NCBI RefSeq assembly: GCF_029852145.1
Contig: NC_079976.1
Location: 11,134,104 to 11,198,103 of the forward strand
Direction: 5' to 3'
Length of the DNA stretch: 64,000 nt
From: Microplitis mediator
Lineage: Eukaryota > Arthropoda > Insecta > Hymenoptera > Braconidae
Shown here: in pieces, positions 23,785 to 35,142 of the stretch
Position numbering within the stretch: the first letter of the stretch is position 1
Layout: each line of letters begins with the position of its first letter
Position numbers and translations under genes: made by a program
The notes under the pieces: generated by a model
The model's input: only the letters and a program-made list of their open reading frames with translations
The model's database searches: none
Told to the model about the DNA's origin: nothing

Positions 23785-24153
23785 CTACTCGCGCAGTGCA
23801 GCAGCGCCAGCTTCCTTCTGGAGACGGAGGGCTTCGATTTGTCGGGTCATCTCCCGTTCGATGGCTTCCAGGCGCGTTCGTTCAGCGGATAGGCTAGCAT
23901 GTGCTCTCATAGCCTCAACGCAAGAACTGGTCGGTATTTTCCGATTAGACGGTGTCGGTGAAGCAAATGGCGTCGTTCCGGTTCGGAAAATCAGCGGTGG
24001 TGTGATCGATATCGGTCGTTCTTCTGTTGTTCGATTGTTCTGATCGGTCGGTATCGGTATTAGTCCCATGAAACGATTGTTCTGCAATGCCGTGTTCAGA
24101 CTGGTCTCGAAAGTCGCTGGCGGTGATAGAAACATCATGACAAAGTTGATCAA
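23785..24153 (-). CDS. Possible gag leader/coiled-coil frame of the LTR element
   Basis: 122 residues ending in a predicted coiled coil (RTRLEAIEREMTRQIEALRL…). It begins about 80 bp after the primer-binding site, the expected place for gag. No zinc knuckle or capsid motif is visible, so the assignment rests on position. Confidence 0.4.
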   Translation of the reverse strand: MINFVMMFLSPPATFETSLNTALQNNRFMGLIPIPTDQNNRTTEERPISITPPLIFRTGTTPFASPTPSNRKIPTSSCVEAMRAHASLSAERTRLEAIEREMTRQIEALRLQKEAGAAALRE

Positions 24154-24234
24154 TTAAATTAGTCGAGTCGTAAACAGTTTGTTCGAAAATGTCGATCGTA
24201 ATCCCGTGTAGATCCGTGCCTTCTGACCTTTTGT

Positions 24235-24252
24235 GCCCCACGTTGGGCGCCA
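24235..24252 (-). promoter_or_regulatory. tRNA-Lys primer-binding site
   Basis: On the minus strand it reads TGGCGCCCAACGTGGGGC, complementary to the 3' end of the tRNA-Lys that ends GCCCCACGTTGGGCGCCA. It lies five bases from the LTR boundary. It marks the start of minus-strand DNA synthesis in an LTR retrotransposon. Confidence 0.9.
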
Positions 24253-24257
24253 AAATA

Positions 24258-25399
24258 TGTAAGGGGTTTTTCACCACCGGGGATCTACCGGAGTGAAGTC
24301 CGAATACACTTACGATTTTTGGCAACCGTGTTCGATTATTATCAAGTTGGGCGCTAGGTGATTTTATAATCACCATTAAACAATTATCAAAATCGACTCA
24401 GGGTGGCGGATCGGGGAAAGGTCAGGCACTTAAGATTATAATAAATAATTGATCAGAATTAAACACAATAAGTAGATGTATATTAAACACAAAATAATAA
24501 ATTGATCGGTATCACAAATAAAATTATCGGTTACAATCAAAATATAATTTACCGTTGTCAGCTTGACTCGATATAAACAAAATGATCAAAAAAACGTAGT
24601 TGATCGAAACAAAATCAGTTCATTGCTCAAGGAAAACACAGTCGGTTCACGAAATTAAAATAAAATAATTTTATTGTCCGGAGACACACATACAGCGGAA
24701 GTATTAACGAAATACTTGACGAGTGACGTCAGAGTTTTCTTACATGGCGAGGTGACAAGACTGATGTTGCGAATGAGACACAGATAATCCGAGATTCTCA
24801 GAATTGCTCGGATGAAATGAAATAAAATATAAAATAATATTTTATTTCGGTAACGCGTTAACTTGCATGATCAGATAATTATTGCGTAATTAATTATTTA
24901 AATAATTACTTTTCACGTACAGAATTCACTTATTTATTAACAACTCGGTTACACTCTTTGTTCAGGTTTAGCGCCGAGGCTTCGGCTTGTTCACTTGTTC
25001 ACGAAATCGGTTATTGTCGGTCGAAACTAATTGTCGCGATCGATTAATTTAACGGGTCGTGGATCAAAACTCAGATTGGTCGTTTTAGTCGTAAATCGTG
25101 TTGTTCAATCGTCGGGATCGAAATTGGTCGGAGTCGAATCGTTCAAATAAAAAAACGTGGCCGTTCAGTTCGGCGTCTATCCTGGATCTCTCGTTTCAAT
25201 CAATGCCTCGGGTCGATTGCTCGGTCAAAGTCGGAATGGTGATCATAGATGTCACCAAACGTTGCTCACCGGGTAATTATTTATTATCTTCAAATAATTT
25301 AAAACCACGGGTCGATGTCGAATTTTCATCATGTTACAATATATATATATATTTTTTTTTGCCTTGTCTTACCTCTTGTGTAAGTTTGGCTCTCTTACA
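24258..25399 (-). mobile_element. LTR of retrotransposon G
   Basis: It begins TGTAAGGGG at 24258 beside the primer site, and a matching CTCTTACA end lies at 25399, giving inverted TGTAAG termini and about 1.14 kb. The outer end is less certain because a duplicated 'cttacctct(t/c)gtgtaag' surrounds it. The second LTR and pol are not seen, so the element is truncated inside the DIRS gag. Confidence 0.6.
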
Positions 25400-25534
25400 T
25401 GTACAGTGCACGTCTTACCTCTCGTGTAAGCTCAAATAATGTGACTTGGGACTTCCCTCGTCTCTCGTACGAGTTCACTCTCCCCATATACAAATTAAAC
25501 AAAACGAAATACACTTCATACATGTCATTTTAAC

Positions 25535-25736
25535 CTCTCATCTGTATTATCGTTAATTATTTTATCAAGAATCTGTATATTATTGTCAATCGTCTGTAGA
25601 GGTTGGGTTGGCGGTGATGGCAGACGCTCACAAATCAACCCTTTAATTTTCTAATACGCTTCTTTAATTCATAATTCTCCTTATCTCGCCGGTCTCTACT
25701 GCGGCTGCGAGATCTTTTCTTCTTGTCTTTCCCCAT
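25535..25736 (-). pseudogene. DIRS gag N-terminus
   Basis: It starts at ATG 25736 with MGKDKKKRSRSRSRDRRDK, the Arg/Ser-rich basic start typical of DIRS gag. A TGA at 25635 ends this frame; the next frame continues to about 25535, suggesting an indel. The remaining gag is displaced beyond the LTR insertion. Confidence 0.7.
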
Positions 25737-25804
25737 ATTTCTTATTAAATCACAATTATTTCTAGAAAAAATACGTGCACTTCTGCTCTAACACGTGCAG
25801 CATG

Positions 25805-25975
25805 CTTGGCACAAAAAAACCTAATGACGAAGAAGAACGCAGGAGGACGCCACTAGAGAGGTAGCGGGTAAAAGTTTGAATTCAAATCGCTCTAAAAAGT
25901 GTGATATTTAAGGCTCAATAAGCCCTACTACCTTCGTAATCTCGAAGGGCGAGACATAAAATATAATTTTAAATT
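25805..25975. repeat. Right terminal repeat of the DIRS-like element
   Basis: It is the inverse of 12750-12950 over most of its length and partly of 17490-17620. The upstream CACGTGCAGCATGC-type palindromes may belong to the same end. Confidence 0.55.
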
Positions 25976-26568
25976 AACTGTAATATTTTCTAACTGTAAT
26001 AAGTTCTACTTTCACGAATGTTGTCAACTCAAAATTGTTATATATCAAAGAGATTTTTGAATATTGTTATTTACGGAATTATTATTGTGAAGCAATTATT
26101 AATTTTTAGAATTCTCTGTTTAATTATTACTTATCTGCATTATAATTTTTCCAAATTGTAAAATTTACAATCGGACAGTAAGAATCAACAAAGAAATGAA
26201 ATTTTCTTCTAATAATAGTAATTTTTCTTTGGATTGTAAAATTTTTTCCGGAAAGTACTTTTTAATTGACGAATGTAATTATTAATTAATTTCGAGCTTC
26301 GTTTTTTCCGTCTACTTGAGGTTCGAAGACAAGAGTGTATCCATTCGGCCATAAGCACTGGTTGAGTGATTTATATATTTTTTCCGTATAAAATATTGAC
26401 AGTAAATAATCAAATGTAGTATGAATAATTAATTGTACAAAAAAACTGGTCAATGCACTGGAAAATCCAATAAAAACCGGTTGATGTAAGAGTGTACAAT
26501 TTTTTGTTGAGCAGTATGACAATCATTCTCTTGGAATCAGAAACAGTTACCATATCAATTATAATTAT
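25976..26568. other. Unassigned AT-rich DNA
   Basis: No recognised element apart from a reverse CACGG-like end near 26300. The minus-strand frame at 26286 has no domain. Confidence 0.35.
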
Positions 26569-26570
26569 TA

Positions 26571-26823
26571 CACTGAGAGAAAAAAGTGTATATTTCCAAG
26601 TAAAATTTCTTGATTTAAGTATTATTTTACTTAAATAGTGTCAAGTAAATATTTTCTTAATTTTAGTAAAAATGCATTGTCTGTAAAAATTTATGAGTAG
26701 ATTTAAACAATTGTTATAAAGATAAGAAATATTATACTTCGATGTAGTAAATTTTTCCTTGTTTTTAGTATTATGAGTTTAGTAAACATGGTTACTTGAA
26801 TTTAATTTTTTTTTCTCTCAGTG
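26571..26823. mobile_element. MITE, CACTGAGAG ends
   Basis: 253 bp. The termini CACTGAGAGAAAAAA and TTTTTTTCTCTCAGTG are mirror images. TA duplication at 26569-26570 and 26824-26825. The body uses AAGTAAATNTTT and CTTGATTTAAG motifs, like bases 1-302. Confidence 0.8.
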
Positions 26824-26940
26824 TACAAATGCAAGATAGTAACTAATACGATTGATGTATTATGAAGGGTATTATCAAGTGTTTGCAATATTTATTATGT
26901 GGTGTGGTAGTAGCTAATATTTTTGTGGTAATTATTAATA

Positions 26941-27588
26941 GGGGAAAGGGGGGGGGGGGTACAAAATGGGCTGGAGGCAAGGGTCGCAAACACTAGAATT
27001 GGGATTTCCTACTTTCCTCCGTGGTATGTATACCATTTTTCATCAGATCTGCACCTGAAAGTTTAAAATTTTGCCTCTGCTTTTTGAGAAGAATGGCGAA
27101 TGCACTGTTGTTTATCATTTGTTTTCTCGTGAAAGAAAAGAACGACTTTCTTCCCTTTAATCAGCGCAAGAATTTAAACTTTCAGTGTAGATATGGTAAA
27201 AACGCTAATTCATTAATTTTTATAAAATATTGATTTTTCGCGCTTAATTATTTTATTCTTTTGTATACTGATACATTGAACGGACTATGGCATAAGCTCG
27301 GATATTTCAACTGAAAAAGCACTCGGCGTGCCGTCGACATGGTCTCGGTTCAACTTCCAGATTATTTTTAAGCTTTGAAAAAAAAAATTAATTTTCAAAT
27401 TTAAGTTCAGAAAATTTTTCTATTTAGACGTATTAAAAGTAAACCACAATCTAAAACACTTTGCAAGGGTTCCTTATTCATATATCAATTAAACTAAACA
27501 AAAATTTTGGGGGGCCCATTTTGCCCCCAAATATTTCGAGACATCCAAAATTTTAGTGGGTCCATTCCCCCCCCCCCCCGCCTTCCCC
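26941..27588. mobile_element. MITE with G-run ends
   Basis: 648 bp starting GGGGAAAGG plus a G12 run and ending with a C run plus CCTTCCCC, flanked by TA. Subterminal TACAAAATGGGC and GGGCCCATTTTG pair as well. Ends of this type with TA suggest a Tc1/mariner-like relative. The 70-residue frame inside is not credible. Confidence 0.7.
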
Positions 27589-28911
27589 TACATTGATGTT
27601 TCATTTGGCGCGATAACTATTACCATCATCTGCTTAAGTAGTGACATATTGTTAAAGCTCTAATAATTATGTGATTAATGTGTATCGTATAAAAAAGTCA
27701 AATTTTACCACAACGTAATGATAATCATTGCAATTAAATTCTTAACGTGTCATCATAAGAATGAAGTTAAGGGTAAATTAAACTTTACATCAATAATATT
27801 TTACTTAATATATTGATAATAAGTCTTAAAAGTCGAGAAATTAATCTACTTGCAGCTATTAAATAATTGAAATAATAAATTACTTTTCAACAATTTATCA
27901 ATCACCAAATAACCTTATCCTATTTCCTTTAAAATCACATTTCCGAGCTCCAACTGGGCTTGGCCGATATTGAGAACATGATATCTCAATTAAATTAAAT
28001 CTACTCAAGTAATTTATATTTGTATATATGTATTTATCTATAAATAAATAAATCAATTCACTTACATGAGCAAACGTGTAAAATTGCCAAGAGTAATGTC
28101 AATTTGTAAGCTGCCATCAGATTCAAAGTGCTTTCTTTACCAATCAATTTAAATCTACAACAGATAAAAATAAATCAGATTAATAATTATCAATTTGCTG
28201 CCATACAAATGAGATCAAACACTAATAATGAGCTAGAGAGCCCATCTTTTGGCAGGATTTTTTTTTCGGCAACCACTAACATTTCAGGGGGTAAGAGCGA
28301 AAAAAAAAATTAAATTTTTTTTTTGAAACACTCTAATATATATATGTAAGTATAGATACATATATATTATTAGAATTTAATACGTGCTTAGGTAACTGTT
28401 GAGTGATTTTGAGATGATTTATATAGATATCTATGTATTGATATACTTGACATATATTTGTATATGTATAAGTATATTTGAAAGTTATACATACATATGG
28501 ATATATGTATATATTCAAAAGTTGTTCATTATACGACATATCTATGTATTCACTCACTCGCTCGACCGACATATAACATGGAACACCATAAGTCATGACT
28601 TTCGCTGCATGAATGTATGCATGAGATAGTAACTTTATGCTTTATGCATCGAACGTGGACTGATAAGAACCTCGAGGGCCATCGTATACTTTTATACAGC
28701 TCTTTCTCTCTTATTCACTCTCACTGTTGCGCTCTTTGTCGTTATATTTTTCTCTAACCACCTCTAACTCTAACTCTCTGCTATCTCTATGACTCTTTAT
28801 TATTTTTCACTTTGATTTTCTTTATATTTATTTTAGCTGTTTATTTATTAGACAATAGAATTAAGAACCAAAGTTCAAGTCACGGTACAATGGCCGTGGG
28901 CATACGGAATT
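27589..28911. other. Unassigned; includes an inverted repeat and a CT-rich stretch
   Basis: 28385-28600 contains imperfect inverted ATATGTATA-type arms explaining the opposed Tyr-rich frames. 28690-28800 is CT-rich (tctctctcttattcactctcac) and could be a promoter or transcript leader, but no gene follows. Confidence 0.35.
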
Positions 28912-29450
28912 TTCAACTTCCCGCTAAGAAAATTGTAAATTTTCAAAAATTCGGGAAGTTATTGGTTTCGGTCCGATTTACGAAAATCGAATTTCCATCA
29001 GATGTCGACGTTTCGAGGTCCTAGGAAGCTATCCTGACTAATTTCACGATGATGTCCGAGTGTATGTATGTGTGTGTACGTACGTACGTATGTAAATATC
29101 TGTAACTTCTGAACGGATGAACTGATTTTGGTCGTCAAGGTGACATTCAACACGGCTTGTCAATATCTAAAAGCTGTAAAAAATTGGAATTGATCTTTAG
29201 GGTTCGTTCGGAGATATTCCAAAAATAAAATTTGTTCAAAAATATTTTTTTTTTCATAACTTGTTATGTGCTCGATGGATTGATTCCAACATCTAATCAG
29301 CTTTAAAACTTTATAAGCCGCGTTGAAAGCCACCTCGACCATCAAAATCGGTTCATTCGTTCAAGAGAAACCGTCGTTGAAAGAATTAAAAAAATTTTTT
29401 TGTCTTGGTTTTTTTAAAATATCTCAAAAACATTCAGATTACAAAGTAAA
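28912..29450. repeat. Family A repeat, copy 6
   Basis: It begins CAACTTCCCGCTAAGAAAAT and carries gaagctatcctgact, gatgatgtccgagtgtatg, a GTAC/GTAT microsatellite, and 'ccgcgttgaaagccacctcgacc'. Nearly collinear with copy 8 in reverse. Confidence 0.8.
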
Positions 29451-29774
29451 AGTTAAATTATAAAAAGATAATAAGAGTTGAAAATAAATAACCATATATA
29501 ATCGAAAGAGCAATAATTAAGTTATCTTTGAATACTTAAGTGATCACGAAACAGTATTTTCATACGAGTATACGAGTAAAATTCTGAAGACCTGTTTTTT
29601 TTTTTTTTTTGACGCAAAAAAAACAAAGCTTTCTGTTAATTAGTCTGAGCACTGTCCGGTTAGAATTAAAACTCATAGGTGGCCAGCCCGTAGCTAACAG
29701 ATTTGAGTCATACCTCATCACTGCCTAATAGAATTGGCCAGTCATAACCTCACTATGTAACGCCATCTTAGCCT

Positions 29775-30249
29775 CCCGTGTAAAAAAAATTTTCGTTCAT
29801 AATTAATTTAGATCTGAATTTCATGACGAAACTCAGAACGTGACAAAAATATGACTTTCATCATGAATTTACTCCAACTTTTCGTCTAGTAAATCAGTAC
29901 CAATTATAAAATTAATTTATTACGTCTTTGAATTGGATTTGAGATGACTTCGATAGAAACTTGACTGAATTTTCACTGAATTAAACCTTTTGTCAAATTT
30001 ATCGATTCAGAAATTACCAATAAACTTCTTCTATCAAGTACTTGATTTACGTAAATCAGTTTCGACTGTAAAATTAATTTAGTGATTGAACTTCGGATCA
30101 CTTGGATTTAAAATTTTACTGTCATAATTTTGACGTGATTAAAGTTCTTGATACAAATTCATGATGAAAGTCATATTTGTGTCACGATCTGAGTTTCGAG
30201 ATGAAATTTATATTTAAATTCATTGTGAACAATAATTTTTTTACACGGG
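29775..30249. mobile_element. Foldback MITE, CCCGTGTAAA ends
   Basis: 475 bp. The termini CCCGTGTAAAAAAA are inverted, and homology continues for about 95 bp (gaaactcaga(a/t)cgtgac, tatgactttcatcatgaattt). CT duplication at 29773-29774 and 30250-30251. Confidence 0.85.
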
Positions 30250-30545
30250 CTATGGCTGACTGATCCGAGCAAGCCAGTGGATAGATTCAAACATATCCAA
30301 TAGCTAGGTTAAAACAATGAGGTAGTGAGTGTGCAATTATAAATAGCTAATCGCTGACTCAGAAATATGAGCTAATGACAAGATGTGAAAAGTAGCCAGT
30401 GGCTAGCCAAAAAATATGAGTTCATGATGACTCGAAAATTGAAAAAAAAAAAAACAATTTTTTTTTTTTTTACACTGGCTTTACAATTTGTATTTAGATT
30501 AATTTTTTATGAGTTTATCATCGAATTAACCCTGATGTCCAGTTA

Positions 30546-30620
30546 GGCGGTGACGGGAGTTGAACCCGGATACTTGGGATAATGAGTCTCGCGTGTTATC
30601 CACTAGGCTGCTACTGCTGG
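30546..30620 (-). other. tRNA-like Pol III core
   Basis: The minus strand has an A-box-like TAGCAGCCTAGTGGATAA and a B-box GGGTTCAACTCCC. The acceptor arms (CAGCAG…/…CACCGCC) do not pair, so it is a relic. Confidence 0.6.
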
Positions 30621-30884
30621 TTGGAATCAATTACAATTTGATGATCCATATATGTTTTATGTAGTGCTATCTGTAACTAATAGTGACTAGACTATAAGAT
30701 ACTGGTGAGGTGAAATTTATTTTTTAAGCAACTTCATCTATAACTAATAATTACTGGACACCCATTAGATACTGGTGAGTTACATTTATATTATTATGTA
30801 GCACCATCTGTAGCTAATGGCGGCTGGACAACTGCCTTACTTGGCCCAGCACTGGGGAACCTAGCTTTGGCACATCTATATTGG

Positions 30885-31115
30885 CCCATGCTTGGCCCAA
30901 GATTGGGTACTTAGTCCTGGCCGTTAAAATGATTACCCGGGCTTGGGCTAAGACTGGGTAATCTAGTCTTGGCCGTTACAATGATTACTCAGGCTTGGGC
31001 CAAGGCTGGGTTCCCCTGTCTTGGCCATTCAATGGCAACCCAGGCTTGGGCCAAGACTGGGTGCCCCTGCCTTGGCCGTCCAATAGCAACCCAGACTTGG
31101 GCCAAGGTAGAATTA
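30885..31115 (+). repeat. 52-bp minisatellite, about 4.5 units
   Basis: The unit begins GCTTGGGCCAAGACTGGGT and contains (C/T)CTTGGCC(G/A)TT and (G/C)AACCCAG. Successive units are 51-52 bp. Each unit has inverted copies of the array motif. Confidence 0.8.
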
Positions 31116-31180
31116 CCTAAGTTTGGCTATACCTATGGTTTAATAAGTAGATCATGTAAATGTATCAGTTCAACATTAGT

Positions 31181-31250
31181 AGGTTCGTCCACTAGCTATC
31201 GTTCGGACCCAGCAATCAGAAGGACGGCAGTTCGCGCCCGGAGCCCAGCA
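31181..31250 (+). other. tRNA-like Pol III core of beta
   Basis: It shares AATCAGAAGGA and the layout of the gamma core. The B-box-like GCAGTTCGCGCCC is weaker, and the A-box region is eroded. Confidence 0.5.
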
Positions 31251-31575
31251 GAATTTTCACCGAGTTTTTTTCACATCATTTACCTTCTTTAGATAGTTTA
31301 AACGTTTATGATCATAAATTCTACGAGGTTAATAATAATAAAATTTTTTTTAATTAAATTTATTTGTTTCCTCGAGGTATGGGCAAGGTCTGGCAAAAAA
31401 GTCAGGACCAAGACTGGCAACCAAGCATGGGCCAGGTCTAGTAACCAGGTCTGGCCCAATGTTATCATTCCAGAGTCCTATCAAGGCTGAGCCAAGGCTG
31501 GCTTACAAGCTTGCGCCAAGGTTTTACATACTTGGGCCAAGCCTGCGCCAAGCCTGGGCCCGTCGTACTTTCCTC

Positions 31576-31937
31576 TCTGGATGAGACTACCAGTTTATTT
31601 ACGCGAAACCAACGGTAAGATATTAAGTAATTAATTATAATTAATTCGGCCAATTAATGAAATTAATCGAGGGCCTTAATTAATTATAATTTACCTCCAG
31701 ATATAATTTTAGCAGCAACCAGATGATAAATAGCTGATGTTCGGCTTTCCTTAAGACTGTTGTTCGGCTTTTCTCAATACTGTTGTTCGGCTTTTTCTCA
31801 CTGCTGTTGTTCAGCTTTTGCTTGGTAATCTGCTTTTTTTCTCGAATGGTTCTGCTCGTGTTTCCCGTCTCTCTCAATTGTCACCCACAATCATTTTAAA
31901 ATTAATAGTAACCTGTCAATGATCAGTACGCATTAGA

Positions 31938-31941
<4 letters not shown>
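31576..31941. other. Unassigned DNA
   Basis: A short degenerate repeat 'ctgttgttcggctttt' occurs three to four times at about 31735-31820. It explains the minus-strand Ser/Glu/Lys frame. Confidence 0.4.
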
Positions 31942-31995
<54 letters not shown>

Positions 31996-32825
31996 GGTGG
32001 TCGTTAAAAATTAAATTTTCTCAGGCGCCCCATAAAAAGCTTCTTTTAAGTGAAAAAATACGGGGGGAATTTGGTTTTTTCGTTTTAAGTAAAAAGAACA
32101 CGTGCCGAAGGACGATCAAAGTTCATTTTTCGATACAATCGCGATTTTTTTTAAATATCTAATGAAAAATGCAGATTAAAGGAAAAAGTCAAAACAACGA
32201 TTTTGTAGGAAATTAAATTCTTGACAAAAAAAGTCAAGTTCATTTTTTTTATAAAACGTGTATTTATGAAGATATTTTAAAAAATTTTTTCTAGATCTTA
32301 TCAATTGGGCATTTTAAGGATAACGAATGTTAAAAATAACGTTTTTTCTTAAATACAGACAACTTCGTAACTCGTAACATATCAATCATTAATGCTTGTT
32401 ACAGTTTCTATATACTTAATAAAATGTTATTTTCGAAATTTGTAATCCTTAAAACGCTCAATTCATCAGATCTAAAAAAAGTTTTTTTGAAATATCTTCA
32501 TAAATACGGGTTTTATTAAAAAAATTAATATGGCCTTTTTTGTCAAGAATTCAATTTCCTAAAAAATTGTTCTTACAACTTTTTCCTTTAATCTGCATAT
32601 TTCATGAGATATTTGAAAAAAACCGCAATTGTATCGAAAAATGAACTTTAATCGTCCTTCGGCACGTGTTCTTTGTACTTAAAACGAAAAAACCAAATTC
32701 CCCCCGTATTTTTCCACTAAAAAGAAGCTTTTTATGGGGCGCCTGAGAAAATTTAATTTTTAACGACCACCCTAATATATATATATATCTATATATATAT
32801 ATATATCTATATATATATATATATA

Positions 32826-32883
<58 letters not shown>
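31942..32883. mobile_element. Foldback element in a (TA)n tract
   Basis: The element itself is 31992-32775 (about 784 bp). TTAGGGTGGTCGTTAAAAAT is mirrored at the right end, and complementarity persists through most of each arm (…cgtgccgaaggacgat… / atcgtccttcggcacg). It sits in (TA)n, 31942-31991 and 32776-32883, which hides any target duplication. Its ends match those of the 38 kb foldback (TTAGGGTG). Confidence 0.85.
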
Positions 32884-32885
<2 letters not shown>

Positions 32886-33309
32886 CCCATAAAATGCGTC
32901 TGATCACTCTAGTCCCGACTAACTATGATTTTCACTTTAAGCGTCCATCGCCTTCGGTCGTCCGACTGACTCTCTCGATTTTTGGCTCTGCACTCACTTA
33001 TGTCTTCTTGATTCGGGTCTCTTTGATTCACCCCCGAAAAACTCATCCCTACTAATTTAATTAGCCAAAGAGAGGGACGGATGTTCGGGTCTCACTGATT
33101 AGCGACACCCGGTGCCACGTCGAATTACTTAATTTAACTAACCGGATTATAATAAGGACCCGTTATCGACCGTGGACAATTTCAAATTTTAAAGTTCATA
33201 AATAATCATGGGAATTTATTTTACCCTGTTACACTTTCTTTTGATGTATAAATTATCCAGATACTAATTTCTCTCCACAACGCTTAAGAGTAATTTCAGT
33301 GGACTACAA
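32884..33309. other. Unassigned DNA
   Basis: GC-richer 32900-33180 (gtccatcgccttcggtcgtccgac…) with no frame or recognised element; possibly LTR debris. Confidence 0.3.
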
Positions 33310-33490
33310 TTCGTTTGAGAGATATCGTTGGAGAAAATATGGTAAAAAACGTTTTTTTTTCGAATAAACGGCATACAAAAGTATTTTCGAGCTCGAGGAG
33401 CTCGAAAATGTATTCACATCAACAATGTTTTTGAGCTCAAGGAGCTCGAAAATAGCGGGAAGTTTTGAAGCTGGCCAGCAGGGTCAACCG
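33310..33490. repeat. Family A repeat, copy 7 (end fragment)
   Basis: It has the tttcgagctc repeats, gcgggaagtttt and the terminal agggtcaaccg. The sequence resumes after the MITE as atagaccaatttttt at 33657, matching the intact end of copy 4. Confidence 0.8.
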
Positions 33491-33656
33491 CCCGATGAAA
33501 AAAGATTTTATACAATTATATATAGACTACAAATAATTGGATAGAAAAAATGGCCCAATCCAATTGTATACAATTTCTATACAGTTGTATACAATTGGAT
33601 CGGGCCATTTTTTGTATATAACTTTATACAAGTGTATAAAATCTTTTTCCATCGGG
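33491..33656. mobile_element. 166-bp MITE, CCCGATG ends
   Basis: The termini CCCGATGAAAAAAGATTTTAT are inverted, with CG duplicated at 33489-33490 and 33657-33658. The inner motifs are (CC)AATTGTATACAATT and TGGCCC. It shares its ends with eta (47625-48890), so it is a short derivative of that family. Confidence 0.9.
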
Positions 33657-33739
33657 CGATAGACCAATTTTTTTTTCTTTTTCCAATAATTTTTGACAAA
33701 CGATTGATGAGTCGACCTACGACTCTCGATAAATTATTG

Positions 33740-35140
33740 CACGGAGAAAAATGCCACTCAAAATTAAATAGTAATTACAACCATAACCAAAAATTTGCTA
33801 TCTCAACTAAAAAATTACAATCCATAAAAAAAATTACGATGACTAGTAGAAAATTAATTTTTTATTTCAATTATTACTATCTAGATTGTAATTTTTATTT
33901 ATCATAATAATTACAATCTTAAGTAGAAATAATTACTTAAAAAATTCAAAAATCGCTAACAACTTTAATAATTTTTATTTTAAAATTGTAATTTTTATTT
34001 TATTTGAAACTAAAACGGTATTATCACACTTAAAAAAAAGTACAATTGTATCAACTAAAATTTCATTTTTAATTTTATAATAATTATCATTAGATATCAA
34101 AAAATGTTATCTAAAATGAAAAATTACAATATACATTTAAAAGTACTGTCTTGTAAAAAATTCAAGTTAATAGTAAAAATTACATTAAAGCTTCGTTAAA
34201 TTTTCGCTTGGAAAAAATCAATATTTACTTATTCATAGAAAATAGCTTAATCATAAAAAAAGTAGAGATCGTTATTAGAATTATTGAAAGTTAGTATATT
34301 AGTCATAACTTTTGTTTCGTAGTTGATAAATATTACATCTCTAATGTAATTCTACCTATAGGTATAGTGTACATTTCAGAATGTCGGTAAGACAAATTGC
34401 TACTCCGGGAGATAAAATTACTATTTGAGATTGTAATTTTTAGTTCAGGGTATATAATGCCATTAATGTTGTATCCTACCCATATACTTGCTATAAATTC
34501 AGAATTTCTAATCGTAATTGTGGCTGAGCTGTCAACGTACTTGGTCAGGGTGTGAAGAAACAGTGAGGACCGGGTTCGATCCCAACGTCGGGCAAATAAT
34601 TTTATTTTCAAGCATTGATTATAAATTATTCCGCGTTTGTGTACGTATGTGTGTGAGTGTTGTGTGCATGTGCGTCTCGTAAAAGTGATTCCCCATTCAA
34701 CCTATGTGTGTGTGTGTGTGTGATTGTGTGGGTCCTGTTCGTCAGTAGGTAGTAGTACCTGAATACGCGTCTCCCGACGCGCATGATTATTATTTTAGGA
34801 GTAGAGACGAAATTACTATCCGGATTGTAAAAATTACAATCTGGATTGTAAAAATTACTTGCCAGAATATATCTTTCACAAAGCGCGTTAAATCATATTT
34901 ACTAAGTACAATAGTAAAAATTATTGGTACATTATAGTTTTCATTTCGTCGTTAGTAAATTTTATCTTGAATGCAGTAATTTTTATAATGAACAGATATT
35001 ATAATTCTAAATAATATGTTGTAATTTTTACTTTGAGTTATGTAAAAGTTTTGATGTTTTTTAACATTTTGAGATTACTTTCTCGAATTGTAATTTTTTT
35101 TTTCAAATTTAGTAAAAATTCTTTAATTTTTTTTTCCGTG
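33740..35140. mobile_element. Element epsilon: motif array with a tRNA-like core
   Basis: 1,401 bp. It starts CACGGAGAAAAAT and ends TTTTTTTTCCGTG, with a TG duplication at 33738-33739 and 35141-35142. Both arms are dense in GATTGTAATTTTTA and AAAATTACAATC. A tRNA-like core lies at 34519-34593, with a GT-rich stretch beside it. No transposase frame. Confidence 0.75.
34519..34593 (+). other. tRNA-like Pol III core of epsilon
   Basis: A-box-like GTGGCTGAGCTG and a perfect B-box GGGTTCGATCCC, followed within 20 bp by TTTTATTTT, a possible Pol III stop. The arms pair poorly; it is a relic of a class II tRNA. Confidence 0.6.
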
Positions 35141-35142
35141 TG

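Larger units (their letters stand above)
17490..25975 (-). mobile_element. Dead DIRS/PAT-like tyrosine-recombinase retroelement with nested insertions
   Basis: Minus-strand order: gag start (25736), gag/RT remnants (21875-21258), RNase H (21240-20800) and tyrosine recombinase (19146-17738), the DIRS order. The ends 17560-17605 and 25935-25980 are inverted copies (tctcgccct…acaaaggtag / ctaccttcg…agggcgaga). Insertions are a MITE, a solo LTR, a family A copy and an LTR retrotransposon. Internal deletions fuse gag to RT and RT to RNase H, so it cannot move by itself. The outer limits are approximate. Confidence 0.8.
29690..30830. mobile_element. Element kappa: motif array with a tRNA-like core
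   Basis: Both flanks carry variants of GTAGCTAACAGAT/ATCTGTAGCTAATGG with CCAGCC, in inverted orientation. A tRNA-like core sits at 30546-30620. A MITE (29775-30249) is nested in the left arm. The outer termini are approximate. Confidence 0.5.
30845..31575. mobile_element. Element beta: GCTTGGGCCAAG array with a tRNA-like core
   Basis: The left arm (30885-31115) and right arm (31380-31570) are built of CTTGGGCCAAGNCTGG in both orientations. A tRNA-like core sits midway at 31181-31250. Motif and core resemble element gamma, so these are likely one superfamily. The ends were not resolved and there is no coding frame. Confidence 0.6.

Noticed and set aside
30885..31115. CRISPR-like repeat array
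   Set aside because: The 52-bp units are contiguous without unique spacers, and the DNA is eukaryotic.
29690..31575. Kappa and beta as one element
   Set aside because: They have different motifs and each has its own tRNA-like core, so two adjacent elements are more likely.
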